NCBI GenBank assembly: GCA_963575745.1
Contig: CAUYUJ010019604.1
Span: forward strand, 278,276-342,275
DNA: 64,000 bases
Direction of reading: 5' to 3'
From: Prorocentrum cordatum
Taxonomy: Eukaryota; Sar; Dinophyceae; Prorocentrales; Prorocentraceae
Part shown: one piece after another, positions 11,068-21,792 of the stretch
How positions within the stretch are numbered: position 1 is the first letter of the stretch
How the letters are laid out: every line of letters begins with the position of its first letter
The notes under the pieces: generated by a model
What the model was told of the DNA's origin: nothing
What the model saw: the letters and a program-made list of their open reading frames with translations, nothing else
Databases searched by the model: none
Program-made: the position numbers and the translations under genes

Positions 11068-11230
11068 GATGTTCCAAACTACTTCAGCCTTGATAACCAG
11101 AAAGAATTGCGAGCACCGAGAAAGTACCGACACTTGAGGGTTTTCACTTGTCGGGCCCTGGGAGGCGATACTCGTTCGACACTGTTTCGATACTTATCTG
11201 GGTGATCGAATTCATTTTTGGGAGCAACAC
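11068..11230 (+). repeat. Dispersed repeat, pair with 30.8 kb
   Basis: The order GATGTTCC, GAGCACC, AGTACCGA, GGGCCCTGGGAG, CTCGTTCGACA, TTCGA and GGGAGCAACA is shared with 30,782-30,965 over about 165 bp in the same orientation, with many point differences. No coding potential was seen. Confidence 0.7.
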
Positions 11231-11734
11231 AGCGTCAGTCGTCCCTCGTCGTCCTCTTGGGCGGCGACACCGAAATCGGCGTGTCCTGCACTTGGACCGT
11301 ACCTGGCCCTTCCTCTTGCGTCTCCTCGCCCTTACTTCTCCTCCTCCCCCTCCTCGTTCTTCTCGTCTCCCTTGTGAAGGAGCGAGTCTGGTTGGGGTCA
11401 CTCTTGCACGTAGCCCAGGAATGCGCCGTCAATGATATTTTAGCCATGTTATGTTGTTTCTGGTCGGGTTTTTAGACCCGCCACGTCCGAGCTCCTTTCA
11501 TGACACCAGAGGTCCCGCGCATTCCTAGCTTTGGAGAAGTGCCGCGTTTGTTACTCACGTCTGGGATCTCCACCTTGAAGTGCTCTTTGATTTGAATATC
11601 TTCGTGGGGCTTTGAGAAGGGGCTCGAGCTCTTGATCCACGCCTTTGGGCATGTTTCGACTGCGCAGGAGCTTGCAATCCGACGGGAAAACCACATGCTC
11701 CTTGTCGTCTTGTGAGGGGGCAGCCGACGTTGCC
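11231..11734. other. No gene recognised
   Basis: Contains a CT-rich segment (about 11,330-11,375) and otherwise unremarkable sequence. No domain is recognisable on either strand. Confidence 0.45.
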
Positions 11735-11830
11735 CCCTCACAGGACTGGCTTTCCATCCCGGGCCACCGTTTGACGGCCCCAGGGCCTGGCAAGGGCCCC
11801 CCGAGGCTGAAAATCGCACGAGGTGTTGAG
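11735..11830 (+). repeat. Dispersed repeat D1
   Basis: Forward D1 copy: CAGGACTGGCTTTCCATCCC, then TTTGACGGCCCCAGGGCCTG and CCCCCGAGGCTGAAAAT. It lies directly upstream of a foldback and a GGA array, as several other D1 copies do. Confidence 0.75.
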
Positions 11831-11854
11831 TCTCTTTAGAGGCTCTGTTGCCGC

Positions 11855-12062
11855 TCGGGGCGATTCGGGCAGAAGTCGGGCGACGGCTGGCAAACCCGTG
11901 GCTGCTGAAACGGAGGTCCGGGTCATTGCTTTTCTTTCCGGGAAGCAGCCCATTTTTTGTGTGCGCTGAGCTTGATTCTGGAAATCTGTTTTGTTCTTCC
12001 GGGATAACCGTTTTAGCAGCCACGGGTTTGCCAATTTTCGCCCAGCTTCCACTTCGGGCAGC
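11855..12062. repeat. Foldback with GGCAAACCCGTGGCTGCT arms
   Basis: GGCAAACCCGTGGCTGCTGA (11,889-11,908) recurs inverted at 12,013-12,032, and pairing continues inward through AAACGG and CCGGG. Weaker pairing extends outward to about 11,855 and 12,062. Confidence 0.8.
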
Positions 12063-12177
12063 ACGGCAACGCTCTCGGCGCGGCGCATTTGCAGGAGAGC
12101 GTCTCGAGGCTGGAGCAAACAGGCACAAGAGCCAACGAAACCATCCTAAAATTATCAGCTGACGTCTGGCACCAGAT

Positions 12178-12467
12178 GAGGAGGAGGAGAAGGAGGGGAA
12201 GGAGGAGGAGGAGGAGGCGGAGGAGGAGGAGGAGGAGGAGCATGATGATGATGATGAGGAGGAGGAGGAGGAGGATGGAGGAGGATGAGGAGGAGGAGGA
12301 GGAGCAGGAGGGAGAGCAGGAGGAGGAGAAGGACGAGGAGGACGAGGAGGACGAGGAGGACGAGGAGGAGGAGGAGGAGGAGGAGGGGGAGGAGGGAGGA
12401 GGAGGAGGAGGGAGGAGGAGGAGGAGAAGGAGGAGGAGGAGGAGGAGAAGGAGGAGGAGGAGGAGGA
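12178..12467. repeat. GGA microsatellite
   Basis: A purine-only-strand array of GGA with interruptions by GAT, GAC and GCA triplets. It runs directly into the 5' end of retroelement copy 1, so a long open frame crosses the boundary. The Arg/Glu-rich and Leu/Pro-rich frames are artefacts. Confidence 0.95.
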
Positions 12468-13382
12468 CATCCTCGCCAATATGGTGAACATCACGTGCAG
12501 GCGTTGTACGACTTGTTACGTTTGCAAGCAACCGCTGTCACTGACGCGTCCCCTACGGCATCTGGATCCGTCATCTACCAATTGTGTTGCAATGGAGTGA
12601 GATACATTGGTCAAGCGAGGTTGTCCAGATCCCGTGGTGTATCAGGAGCTTGCGTGCGATTTGGGCAGCACGAGAAGATTTTCCGACGCTTACTATTTGG
12701 TACTTTGATTCGTGAGGTCTGTTCCGAGATTTGCCGTTACAAGGTTCTGGCAGCTGGTGGTCCATGGCTGCATATCGTGTTCGCCGCCATCGTCCCCACG
12801 AACGAGGCTGTGCACCACGAGACTGCCCGGATTCACACGTGCAAGCCTGAGGCGAACAATGTGCGTTGTTTCGATTTTTCCAACGAGCCCGTCCAACGAT
12901 TGCAGCAACGTCGCCGACGCAGGTTTTATCGTTCAGTACCTCGTCAACGTGCTTCCTTCGCTGCGCGGCGCAGTCAGCGTAAGAAGCAATGCCACGGTCT
13001 CCTTCCCGTTGCAGTGCCCAACGTGTGCATGAAGATGTTGTTGGTGAATTGTTGGGTACGACTACAGATTGGTTGGGCCAATGCGAAACAACAGTTTGCG
13101 GATGTCACGCGCCAGCTGCGTGAATCCTATGACCAGCTGTATTGGCAATGCCGGGATTTTATGGTTACTTGTGGAAGCCGCGGTGTGACGCATGGGCCAG
13201 TGTCCATATATGGAAAATATGTTTTTGGTTTTTGCTCCGATACGCTGTTCATGCGAACGGGAAGATCGATTGGTGCGTTTTTCTTGCAGCAGCTAAACAG
13301 CAGAAGGACTACATGTATGTTGCTTGGGAATTCTTGCGGTATGTACCTTTCCGGCATGACATGTTGCGCGTGCGTTGCGTGA
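12468..13382 (+). pseudogene. GIY-YIG endonuclease part, copy 1
   Basis: The frame is open from the GGA array to a stop at 13,380-13,382. The domain begins with SVIYQLCCNGVRYIGQARL, matching the GIY-YIG pattern (IY, about ten residues, YIG), followed by an Arg-rich segment in which the catalytic arginine is expected. It ends with an ETARIHTCKPEANN segment like the Glu...Pro...Asn end of the fold. Such nucleases nick DNA and, in retroelements, make the target-site cut. The downstream 150 codons are basic (QRLQQRRRRR) and could contact nucleic acid. There is no credible start codon because the 5' end abuts the microsatellite, so the N-terminus is probably lost. Copy 2 keeps more upstream sequence in the same frame. 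Confidence 0.7.
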
Positions 13383-15817
13383 TTTCGTCTTTCTTCAAGG
13401 ACGTTGGGCTGCCGCTTCCAGGAGCATGCCGGCTACCTGTTCATCACCTTTCCTTTGGCCCTACCGTCCGAGAGTATTGGGCGGTCACGTGCAAACATGT
13501 GGCGCTACATTTACCGATTCTGGCGGCGAGGATTCGCCGAAGCACGGGTTTCGCAAAGACGATGGCACCGACATGGCGGACTGCCGTCATGATCGCGCAA
13601 TCGAAGCTTCGACAATTTCGTTTTTCTTCGCTGGCGGATTTGACCACTCACGAGCTGCACTCGGCCTTGGATGGGATGGATATGTTTCGTTTGGATGTAT
13701 CTGCAAAGCTGCGCATTTGTTACTTCCAGCACGAATTGGTCACGCTTCAACGCCAAGAGTGGCGATCTTGGTTGTCCCGGGTTGGTTTTCGTGGGATGGC
13801 AGGCATCCCATCGCAAAGTTCGCGTGGGGCCAAGCTTGGAGTTGAGCACTCGCCTGACGCAGTGGAAAGATACACAAAAGTTGTTTTGCCTTTTCTTGTT
13901 CTTCGAAACTTCTTCAAGACGGCCTCGAATGCGATGGAATATGTTGTCACATGCGAGGACAAGGATCCTTCTATAGTATGGGTATGTCGCACCCGTGCCT
14001 TGGTCACTCGCATGGTTTGTTTGCTCAGCCCCGATCGTTGGCGCCTACTTGCGCAAGGGAGCGAGAGCACTGTTGCTCATGTGCTGGGAGTGTTCCGGGC
14101 AAGCCAATCGACGTCGACGCCAAGGAGCCCCTCCCGTCCGAGACCAGACTTTCTGTTCAACACCTCCCGTGCGTTTACTGCACGGTGAAGCTGAAGCGTT
14201 GGCACGGGCCCCGGGCAGACAAAGCACCGGCGTCAGAAGCAAGGGCGTTCCTGCCTTAGAAATGTGGTGTCTTTTGCGAGGTTGCCCGCGCGATACTGCT
14301 TCAGACGCGTTTCGCGGGCCGTGAACTTCTTGGCATCTAGCTTCATGCCGGGCTGGGAACTCACAAGCATGAAAATGTTGGCGCCGAAGATCCACGAGGG
14401 CTTCTGCAAGATGACGCTCTCCCAGGGCGCCCAGAGCCAATCGTCGAACCCGCCATCAACATGGAGGTGCGTGGTATGCAATTCTGCCATGGCCGCCCCT
14501 GCTTCATACCAGCGTGACAGAGGCCAGGCGTTCGGGTGCGTGGACCCGCGTGTTCAGCAAGAGGCGACTTCGTGCTTACTTCGACATGCAGGAGCTGCTG
14601 GAATGGACATGGTCACGGTCAGGCACGCGGCGTCGCCTTTTACGTCTTCATCCGCATCCAGAGCATCCAGAGCTCACTTGGGAGGAAAACGTGGACAGCA
14701 CAATACTTCAGAGACTAGGTATTCCATGGATGTTACCGCAAAGTCTCTCGAAGCATGTGGTAATATGCGATATTACCGGTTGGGCGACGCATTCCTCAAG
14801 CAGCTCGTTTGGGCGCCGATCGGTGCACCTTTCAGTGGTTGTAATTTGTCTGTTGCGCTTTCCTATCGCGAGTGCATTTTCGACACGGTTGTACGGCCGC
14901 ATATATGTACGACTTGCAACGTCCAGGGCAACCGGGGCGACTTCATTCTTGCGCTGCGATGTGTTGACGATATTTTGGTATCGTTGCTCCTTTGTAAAAC
15001 ATGTTTGAGAGACATTGTAGAGGTTATGTTTGCAAGCGCGGTGTGCTTCGAAGAATCTCAACGCGCCGTGCAGATCTCGGCGGATGCGCGGTCAATCCCG
15101 TTCTTGGACGCGTCCCTGTATTTTTCACGTTGTCATTTGCGAGTGGGTTTCTCAACGCGTTGCGCGCGGCGCGCCTGCAGTGGCGAACCCTGCCATCGAC
15201 CAAAGTGCAGGCTGCAGCCGTATTGTTGGGAGCATTCGGAAGCCGCATTGCCCCGCGTGCTTTGCGCTATCCTCGGGAGGTTGGCACGGCTCTCGCAACT
15301 TGCAGTCTCGCGGGCTGAGTTGTTCTGCGTTGTCGCTGAGGATGTCCTGGAAAGCGTGTGGGAGGGATGCCCGATGTATTTCGTGGGCCGGGCGTGGCCC
15401 AAGCTGCCCGTAGACCACTTGGCACGCCGGTGCGCCCTGTCGTCGCCGTCAGTCCCCCGGCCCCTTTTCGACCAGGCTTGGCGGCGCCGGCGATCGCGAC
15501 AACTCCGCATGCAGCGGTTGGCACAGGCTATGTTGCTACGGTTTGGGATCCACCCGCCCAGGCTTTTCTGGGAGAGTATTGAGATTCTTTCGCAGGTTGA
15601 TCTGCGGCTGTCATGGAGTACGCTGGAATGGTTTATGGAATGCCCTTCAAGACCGCCCGTTCTGCACACCCAGCGCGATCGCGCGTCCGTTGCAGGGGGT
15701 GTTCAGACAGGGGTAGTGGCAGGTCTTGTCTTGCATTGCGCTGCGGATGAGGGGCTTGGCATTTCCGAGGGGCCTGGGGTCTTCCAGCGAGTGCGTCGCG
15801 CAGTCAACTATGCGTGA
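13142..15817 (+). pseudogene. Reverse transcriptase part, copy 1
   Basis: Two open stretches in one frame (13,142-14,188 and 14,264-15,817) are separated by stops. The first contains VVTCEDKDPSIVWVC (DKD at 13,955-13,969), resembling the fingers motif of Penelope-type and related RTs. The second has the motif-B-like QLVWAPIGAPFS, the catalytic box as RCVDDILVS (14,957-14,983) and IPFLDASLYF (FLD at 15,101-15,109), the palm order B, C, FLD. Copy 2 reads QLVGTPIGAPFS and RYVDDVLLVS, so copy 1 has lost the motif-B Gly and the Tyr of YVDD. A clear motif A was not identified. The C-terminus (PRLFWESIEILSQVDL...) is conserved with copy 2 but not recognised as a known domain. Confidence 0.68.
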
Positions 15818-16108
15818 GAGCCACCATGTAGCGTATATCGTAGATGTTGTGTGTAGTTGTGTCCCATGTGTTGTCTGATTGTTTGTTGCCGCTTCAGCTT
15901 GCAAGGGTTTTTCTGCCGGATACATGCATTGGCGCCGCTGGCGCGGCCGGGAAGCTGCAGCAGAGGGCGCTTAAAGATCACCTGGTCCTGCCAGTGCCCG
16001 ACCATTCTACAGGCGTTGATTCATATCGAGGCTCCTTCATTGAGTGAGGGGCATCCAGGCCGTGACTATTCTCGAGTGGTTGCGGCCGTAATCACCTTTT
16101 CTCTGAAG

Positions 16109-16361
16109 TGGGTATTGAGGCGAGATTGGAGGAGCCAGGGGCCGCGCTGGCTTTGCACCGCCGCCTCATTCTTCATGCAGCATTCCGCGTTCTACACGTT
16201 CGGCAACCACTATCTGTGCATATTGTGCTTTTGTATTTTTATTTCCTAATGACAGCGCAGACTGATAGGTTTCTAGTGGAGTCAAAAGAGAGCATCCTGA
16301 TTCCCCAGGGAGGTCTGGGCAGGATCCGGGGGGTGCCGGTGGAAACCAGGGATCCGCGCCT
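16109..16361. other. Spacer after copy 1
   Basis: Sequence unrelated to the 3' flank of copy 2. It holds no recognisable gene and leads into the 42-bp minisatellite. Confidence 0.5.
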
Positions 16362-16590
16362 GATATGGGGGAAGTCAGTCGGTCGCCGCGGGCGCCCGCC
16401 GGATGCGAGGGAACTCAGTCGGGGGCGCCGCGGGCCCACGCCTGACATGGGGGAACTCAGCTGACGGGCGCCGCGGGCGCTTGCCTGATATGGGGGAACT
16501 CAGTCGGGGGGGCCGCGGGCGCGCGCCTGATATGGGGGAAGTCAGTCGGGGGCGCCGCGCGCCCACGCCTGATATGGGGGAACTCAAGCG
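16362..16590. repeat. 42-bp minisatellite, 5.4 copies
   Basis: Units starting GATATGGGGGAACTCAGTCG occur at 16,362, 16,402, 16,444, 16,487, 16,529 and 16,571. The rest of the unit is GGGGCGCCGCGGGCGCGCGCCT or variants. The period is a multiple of three, so stop-free 14-residue repeats appear on both strands. These are not evidence of a gene. Confidence 0.92.
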
Positions 16591-16597
16591 AGGCTGA

Positions 16598-17020
16598 GGC
16601 TGAGGATGCGGCTGCGGCTGAGGCTGAGGCAGGCGCAGGCTGACGCCGGGGTAGGCCGATGCATCCGAAAGCCCATGAGCAGCGAGGAGGAGAGATGCCT
16701 CCTGTCGAGCGCCACGGCGCGCCCAGAGGAAGGAAGAGGAGGAGGAGGTGGGGGGGGGGGAGGAGGAGGAGGAGGACGAGGAGGAGGAGGAGGAGGAGGA
16801 AGGAGGAGTTCGAGGAAGGATACGCAAGGTTTTTTTTTCAGCGGTTCCGGCCTCTGGAGGCCCAGTTGCGGGGATCCTGGACGTTTCGCGATTTGCCTTC
16901 ATGGCGTTTGGCCTCTGGGGCCTCAGTTCCGGAGATCCAGGACCATTCAATATGTATACATCTGTATGTACTTGTATGTACTCGTTCACTACAACCATTA
17001 CAACTACTACTTCCACTACG

Positions 17021-17063
<43 letters not shown>

Positions 17064-17115
17064 TTACTACTACTACTTCTACTACTACTACTAGTACTAC
17101 TACGACTACTACTAT

Positions 17116-17147
<32 letters not shown>

Positions 17148-17340
17148 TCACTACTACTTTTGCTACTACTACTGTTACTATTACCGCTGTTCCTGCTATT
17201 GCTGCTGCTGCTGTTGCTGTTGCTGCTGCTATTGTAGCTATTGCTATTGCAACTACTGGGGTTGCCACTCCGACTGTGCCTGCAATTGCCGTTGTCATTG
17301 CGATTGCCATTGCGAATGCGACTGCGATTGCGAAGGCATC
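16598..17340. repeat. Compound microsatellites: GAGGCT, GGA, CTA, TGC/ATTGCG
   Basis: Short GAGGCT repeats (16,598-16,635) are followed by a GGA array (16,733-16,810), a CTA array (16,985-17,165) and degenerate TGC/ATTGCG hexamers (17,180-17,336). Between the GGA and CTA tracts lies a duplicated GGCCTCTGGAGGCC / GGCCTCTGGGGCC segment that recalls D1. Thr-, Val- and Tyr-rich frames here are artefacts. Confidence 0.9.
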
Positions 17341-17448
17341 AGAATTCTATAACAGGACTCCTACATGCATCTCAAAAGGAATGCTCCCAGATATGCTTCT
17401 ACACATCGTTGTTAGGTTGCTTTGCCGGAGTAATCTATTGCGCTCACC

Positions 17449-17934
17449 GTGGATGGGCGCCGTACTTGGCGCATTCGAGACAGTAGTGATGATGGGTTGC
17501 GTCGCATTTCGCTCAGGTCCAGCGTCGGCGACGCCAGCAAGAGGATCATCTCTCATATTATGGCTGCTGTTTCGGCGTTGTCTGTCCCTGACGAGGTCAA
17601 AACCTTCCGATGCGGCTTCCGGCAGTTGGACGCGCATGTCGAATGCGCATTGCAAGGGTACGTTGTGTGAGTCCACGACGTGGTTTGTCTCGTCGGCGGG
17701 CGGGATCGAGCAGCGGCAGGGGCGGCGTCGACACTTGCGTCGACCCTCGTTCGAGTCTGGCACGCCGAGCCCTGGGTGTTGACAAGGCAGCCCCAATTTG
17801 TCATGTGTGCCCTTGCTGACACGTTGGGCATTATGGGCATTCGTTCGGGCTGGCTTCGTGGGGGCCAGCGCAGTGGCGCTGTACTGAAGGCGGGCATGAT
17901 CTTAGAGGGGCCTCATTTGACATCTCTGTTATGC
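17449..17934 (+). other. Possible 5' coding extension of copy 2
   Basis: An open frame (17,449-17,670), one stop, then a second open stretch from 17,680 run in the same frame as the GIY-YIG domain of copy 2. The conceptual protein (RRISLRSSVGDASKRIISH..., ALADTLGIMGIRSGW...) has ordinary composition. Copy 1 has no counterpart because the GGA array replaces it. This may be the N-terminal part of the element protein, or unrelated flank read through by chance. Confidence 0.35.
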
Positions 17935-18699
17935 CATCTTCGCCAATATGGTGAACACCACGCGCAGGCGCTGCGCGACTTGTTTCGTTTGCAAGCAACC
18001 GCTGTCACTGACGCGTCCCCTACGGCATCTGGATCCGTCATCTACCAATCGCGTTGCAATGGAAAGAGATACGTTGGTCAAGCGAGGTTGTCCAGATCCC
18101 GAGGTGCATCAGGAGCTCGCCCGCGATTTGGGCAACGCGAGAAGAACTTCCGACGCTTGCTATCTGGCTTTTTGACTCGTGAGGTATGTTCGGAGATTCG
18201 CCGTTACAAGGTTCTGGCAGCTGGTGGCCCATGGCTGCACGTCGCGTTCGCCGCCATCGACCCCGCGAGCGAGGCGGCGCACCGCGAGACTGCCCGGACT
18301 CACGCGTGCAAGCCTGAGGCGAACAATGCGCGTTGTTTCGATGCCCCCAGCGAGCCCGTCCAACGATTGCAGCAACGTCGCCGACGCGGTCTTCATCGTC
18401 CAGTACCTTGTCAACGTGCTTCTTTCGCTGCCCGGCGCATTCAGCGTGAGAAGCAACGCCGCGGTCTCCTTCCCGTTGCAGCGCCCGCCGTGTGCATGAA
18501 GATGGCGTTGGTGAATTGTTGTGTACGAGTGCAGTTTGGTTGGGCCAATGCGAAACGACAGTTTGCGGATGTCACGCGCCGGCCGCGTGAGTCCCATGAC
18601 CAGCTGCATTGGCAATGCCAGGATTTTATGGTTACTTCTGGAAGCTGCGGCGTGACGCATGGGCCAGTGTCCACATATGGAAAAGGATGTCCTTGGTGA
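17680..18699 (+). pseudogene. GIY-YIG endonuclease part, copy 2
   Basis: An open frame of 339 codons with GIY-YIG core VIYQSRCNGKRYVGQARL, an Arg-rich stretch, and ETARTHACKPEANN at the end of the fold. Compared with copy 1 it restores canonical-looking residues (YVG rather than YIG, more Arg). A 250-residue window around the domain is intact, then the frame ends at 18,699 where copy 1 continues in another frame. The translation begins well upstream of the homologous region; no initiator can be chosen confidently. Role inferred from the family: target nicking for target-primed reverse transcription. Confidence 0.7.
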
Positions 18700-21567
18700 T
18701 TGTTCCGGTACGCTGTTCATGCGAATGGGAATATCGATTGGTTCGTTTTCTTTGCAGCACCTCAGAAGCTGAAGGACTACTTGTATGTCGTTTGGAAATT
18801 GTTGCGGCGTGTACCTTTCCGGCATGATATGTTGCGCGCGCTGCGTGATTTCGTCTTTCCTGAAGGACGTTGGGTTGCCGCTTCCAGGAGCATGCCAGTT
18901 ACCTGACCATCGCCCTTTTTTGGCCTTGCTGTCCGAGATTACCGGGCGGTCACGCGCAAACATGCGGCGATGCATTTACCGATGTTGGCGGCGAGAATTC
19001 GCCGAAGCACGAGTTTCACAAAGACGATCTCACCGACATGGCGGACTGCCCTCATGAACGTGCAATCGAGGCTTCGACAGTTTCGTTTTTCTTCGCTGGC
19101 GGATTTGACCACTCACGAGTTGCAGTCGGCCGTGGATGGGATGGATATGTTTCGTTTGGATGCATCTGCGAAGCTGCGCATTTTTAAAAACTCCCAGCAC
19201 GAATTGGTCACGCTTCAACGCCGAGAGTGGCGATCTCGGTTGTCCCGGGTTGGACTCCGCGGGATGTCAGCCACCCCTCGAAAAGTTTGCATGGGGCCAA
19301 GATTGGAGTGGAGCGCTCGCCTGATGCAGCGGAAAGATACGCAAAAGTTGCTTTGCCTTTTCTCGTTCTTCAAAACTTCTCCAAGGCGGCCTCGAATGCG
19401 AAAGAATATGTTGTCACATGCGAGGACAAGGATCCTTCAATATTATGGGTATGTCGCGCCCGTGCCTGGGTCATTCGCACGGTTTGTTTGCTCAGCCCCG
19501 ATCGTTGGCGCCTACTTGTGCAAGGGAGTGAGAGCACTGTTGCTCATGTGCTGGGGGTGTTCCGGGCAAACCAATCGACGTCGACGCCAAGAAGCCCCCC
19601 CCCCGTCCGCCACCCGATTTTCTTTTCAACATCTCCCGTACGTTTACTGCACGGCGAAGCTGAAGCGTTGGTCTCCATCTGTCATTGGCACGGGCCCTGG
19701 GCAGACAAAGCGCCGGCGTCAGAAGTAAGGGCGTTCCTGCCTTAGAAATGCGGTGTCTTTGCGCGGTTGCCCGCGCGATAGTTCTTCAGACGCGTTTCGC
19801 GGGCCGTGAACTTCCTGGCATCTAGCTTCATGCCGGGCTGGGAACTCACAAGCATGAAAATGCTGGCGCCGAAGATCCGCGAGGGCTTATGCAAGCTGAC
19901 GCGCTCCCAGGGCGCCCAGAGCCAATCGTCGAACCCGCCATCAACATGGAGGTGCGTGGTGCGCAACTCTGCCATGGCCGGCGCTGCTTCATGCCAGCGT
20001 GACGCCGACCAGGCGTTTGGGTGCGTGGACCCGCGTGTTCAGCAAGAGGCGACTTCATGCTTACTCCGATAGGCAAGAGCTGCTGGAGTGGACATGGTCA
20101 CGGTCAGGCATGCGCCGTCGTCGTTTACGTCTTCATCCGCATCCAGAGCATCCAGAGTTCACTTGGGAGGAAAACGTGGACAGAACAATCCTTCAGAGAC
20201 TACGTATTCCATTGATGTTATCTCAAAGTCCCTCGAAGCATGCGGTAATATACGATATTACCGGTTGGGCGACGCATTCCTCAAGCAGCTCGTTGGGACG
20301 CCGATCGGTGCACCTTTCAGTCGTTGTAGTTGTCTGTTGCGCTTTCCTATCGCGAGTACATTTTCGACACGGTTGTATGGCCGCATATATGTACGACTTG
20401 CATTATCCAGGGCAGCCGGGACGACTTCATTCTCGCACTGCGATATGTTGACGATGTTTTGTTGGTATCGCTGCTCCTTTTGTAAAACATGTTTGAGAGA
20501 CATGGTACAGGTTATGTTTGCCACGTGGTGTGCTTCGAAGAATCTGAACGCGCGTGGTCAATCCTGTTTTTGGACGCGTCCCTGCATTTTTCACGTTGGT
20601 TTGTGCGAGTGCTCAACACGTTGCGCACGGTACGCCCACAGTGGCGAACCCTGCCATCGACCAAAGTGCAGGCTGCAGCCGTATTGTTGGGAGCACTCGG
20701 AAGCCGCATTGCCCCATATGTTTTGCACTATCCTCGGAAGGTTGGCACGGCTTTCGCAACATGGAGTCTCGCGGGCTGGTTTGTTTTGCGTTGTCGCTGA
20801 GGATATCTTGGAAAGCGTGTGGGATGGATACCCGATGCACTTCGTGGGTCGGGCGTGGTCCAAGCTGCCCATAGACCACGTGGCACGCTGGTACGCCCTG
20901 TCGTTGTCGTCAGTCCTCCGGCCCCTTTTCGACCAGGTTTTGGTGGCACCGGCGATCACGACAACTCCACATGCAGCGGTGGGCACAGGCTATGTTGCTA
21001 TGGTCTGGGATCCACCCACCCAGGCTTTTCTGGGAGAGTATTGAGATTCTTTCGCAGGTTGATCTGTGGCAGTCATGGCGTACGTTGGAATGGTTTATGG
21101 GTTGCCCTTCAAGACCGCACGTGCTGCACACCCAGCACGATCACGCGTCCGTTGCAGGGGATGTTCAAACAGGCGTAGTGGCAGGTTTTGTCTTGTATTG
21201 TGCTGCGGGTGAGGGGTTTGACATTTCCGAGGGGTCAGAGGTCTTCCAGCGAGTGCGTCGTGCAGTCAACTAGGCATGATAGCCACCATGTAGCGTATAT
21301 CGTAGATGTTGTGTGTAGTTGTATCTCATGTGTTGTCTGATTGTTTGTTGCCGTTTCAGCTTGCAAGGGTTTTCTCGGATATATGCACTGGCGCCGCTAA
21401 CGCGGCTGGGAAGCTGCAGCAGAGGACGCTTAAAGATCACCTGGCCCTGCCAGTGCCCAAAAATCCCACTAGCGTTGATTCATATCGAGGCCCCTTCATT
21501 AAGTGAGGGACGTCCAGGCCATGACTATTCTCAAGTGGTTGTGGTCGTAATCACCTTTTCTCTGAAG
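17935..21567 (+). mobile_element. Decayed GIY-YIG/RT retroelement, copy 2
   Basis: Same orientation and organisation as copy 1, with homology from CATCTTCGCCAATATGG to TCACCTTTTCTCTGAAG. The 3' end abuts a GGA array directly, whereas copy 1 abuts GGA at its 5' end. Domains: GIY-YIG (18,031-18,327), fingers-like segment near 19,420, palm (20,200-20,575) and a C-terminal segment ending at 21,273. CpG content is higher than in copy 1, implying a younger or less deaminated copy, but it carries its own frameshifts. Confidence 0.75.
18700..21273 (+). pseudogene. Reverse transcriptase part, copy 2
   Basis: Coding similarity to copy 1 is spread over several frames: 18,700-18,906, 18,970-19,220 then a shift to 19,227-19,745, 20,088-20,340, a shift of one base near 20,330, 20,340-20,485 and 20,971-21,273. 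The palm has QLVGTPIGAPFS, then RYVDDVLLVS (YVDD at 20,444-20,455) in the shifted frame. A stop at 20,483-20,485 is caused by an extra T relative to copy 1. An LFLDASLHF motif is near 20,566. The catalytic residues are thus better preserved than in copy 1 but cannot be read in one frame. Inactive as assembled. Confidence 0.68.
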
Positions 21568-21650
21568 GAGGGGGAGGAGGAGGAGGAGGAGGAGGAGGAG
21601 GAGGTGGAGGAGGAGGAGGAGGAGGAGGAGGAGGAGGAGGAGGAGGGCTT
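21568..21650. repeat. GGA microsatellite at 3' end of copy 2
   Basis: An uninterrupted GGA run starting at the last base of retroelement homology. It then changes to a C-rich tract. Confidence 0.93.
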
Positions 21651-21792
21651 CTCGTCCTCCCCTCCTCCCCGCTCCTCCCCTCCGCCCGCGCGAGCGGGAG
21701 GCGTGCACTCCCCTGGCGCGCAGCCGGCGCTCCAGCCTTTTTTTTTCTCTTCGTTCAAGGCGCCAGCCCAAAGGGAGGCCCTGGCCGTGTGC

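Larger units (their letters stand above)
12468..16108 (+). mobile_element. Decayed GIY-YIG/RT retroelement, copy 1
   Basis: About 3.6 kb alignable end to end with 17,935-21,567. Homology starts at CATCCTCGCCAATATGG, immediately after a GGA array, and stops at TCACCTTTTCTCTGAAG. Order on the plus strand: GIY-YIG nuclease domain (12,564-12,860), linker, RT fingers-like segment (13,880-14,050), RT palm (14,700-15,130), and a C-terminal segment ending near 15,817 plus a ~290-bp tail. The N-terminal nuclease position fits permuted Penelope-like elements rather than canonical ones, where the nuclease is C-terminal. Many lesions are visible, and CpG sites of copy 2 are frequently TG or CA here. No long terminal repeats were found. 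Family assignment is inference from domain order and the FLD motif. Confidence 0.75.

Noticed and set aside
18160-18975. 271-codon minus-strand frame over the GIY-YIG region of copy 2
   Set aside because: Shadow of the nuclease frame; no domain on the minus strand and copy 1 does not keep it open.
14233-19975. Minus-strand frame conserved in both retroelement copies (14,233-14,490 and 19,742-19,975)
   Set aside because: By-eye comparison gives more replacement changes on the minus strand than on the plus strand, so the plus-strand retroelement reading explains the conservation better.
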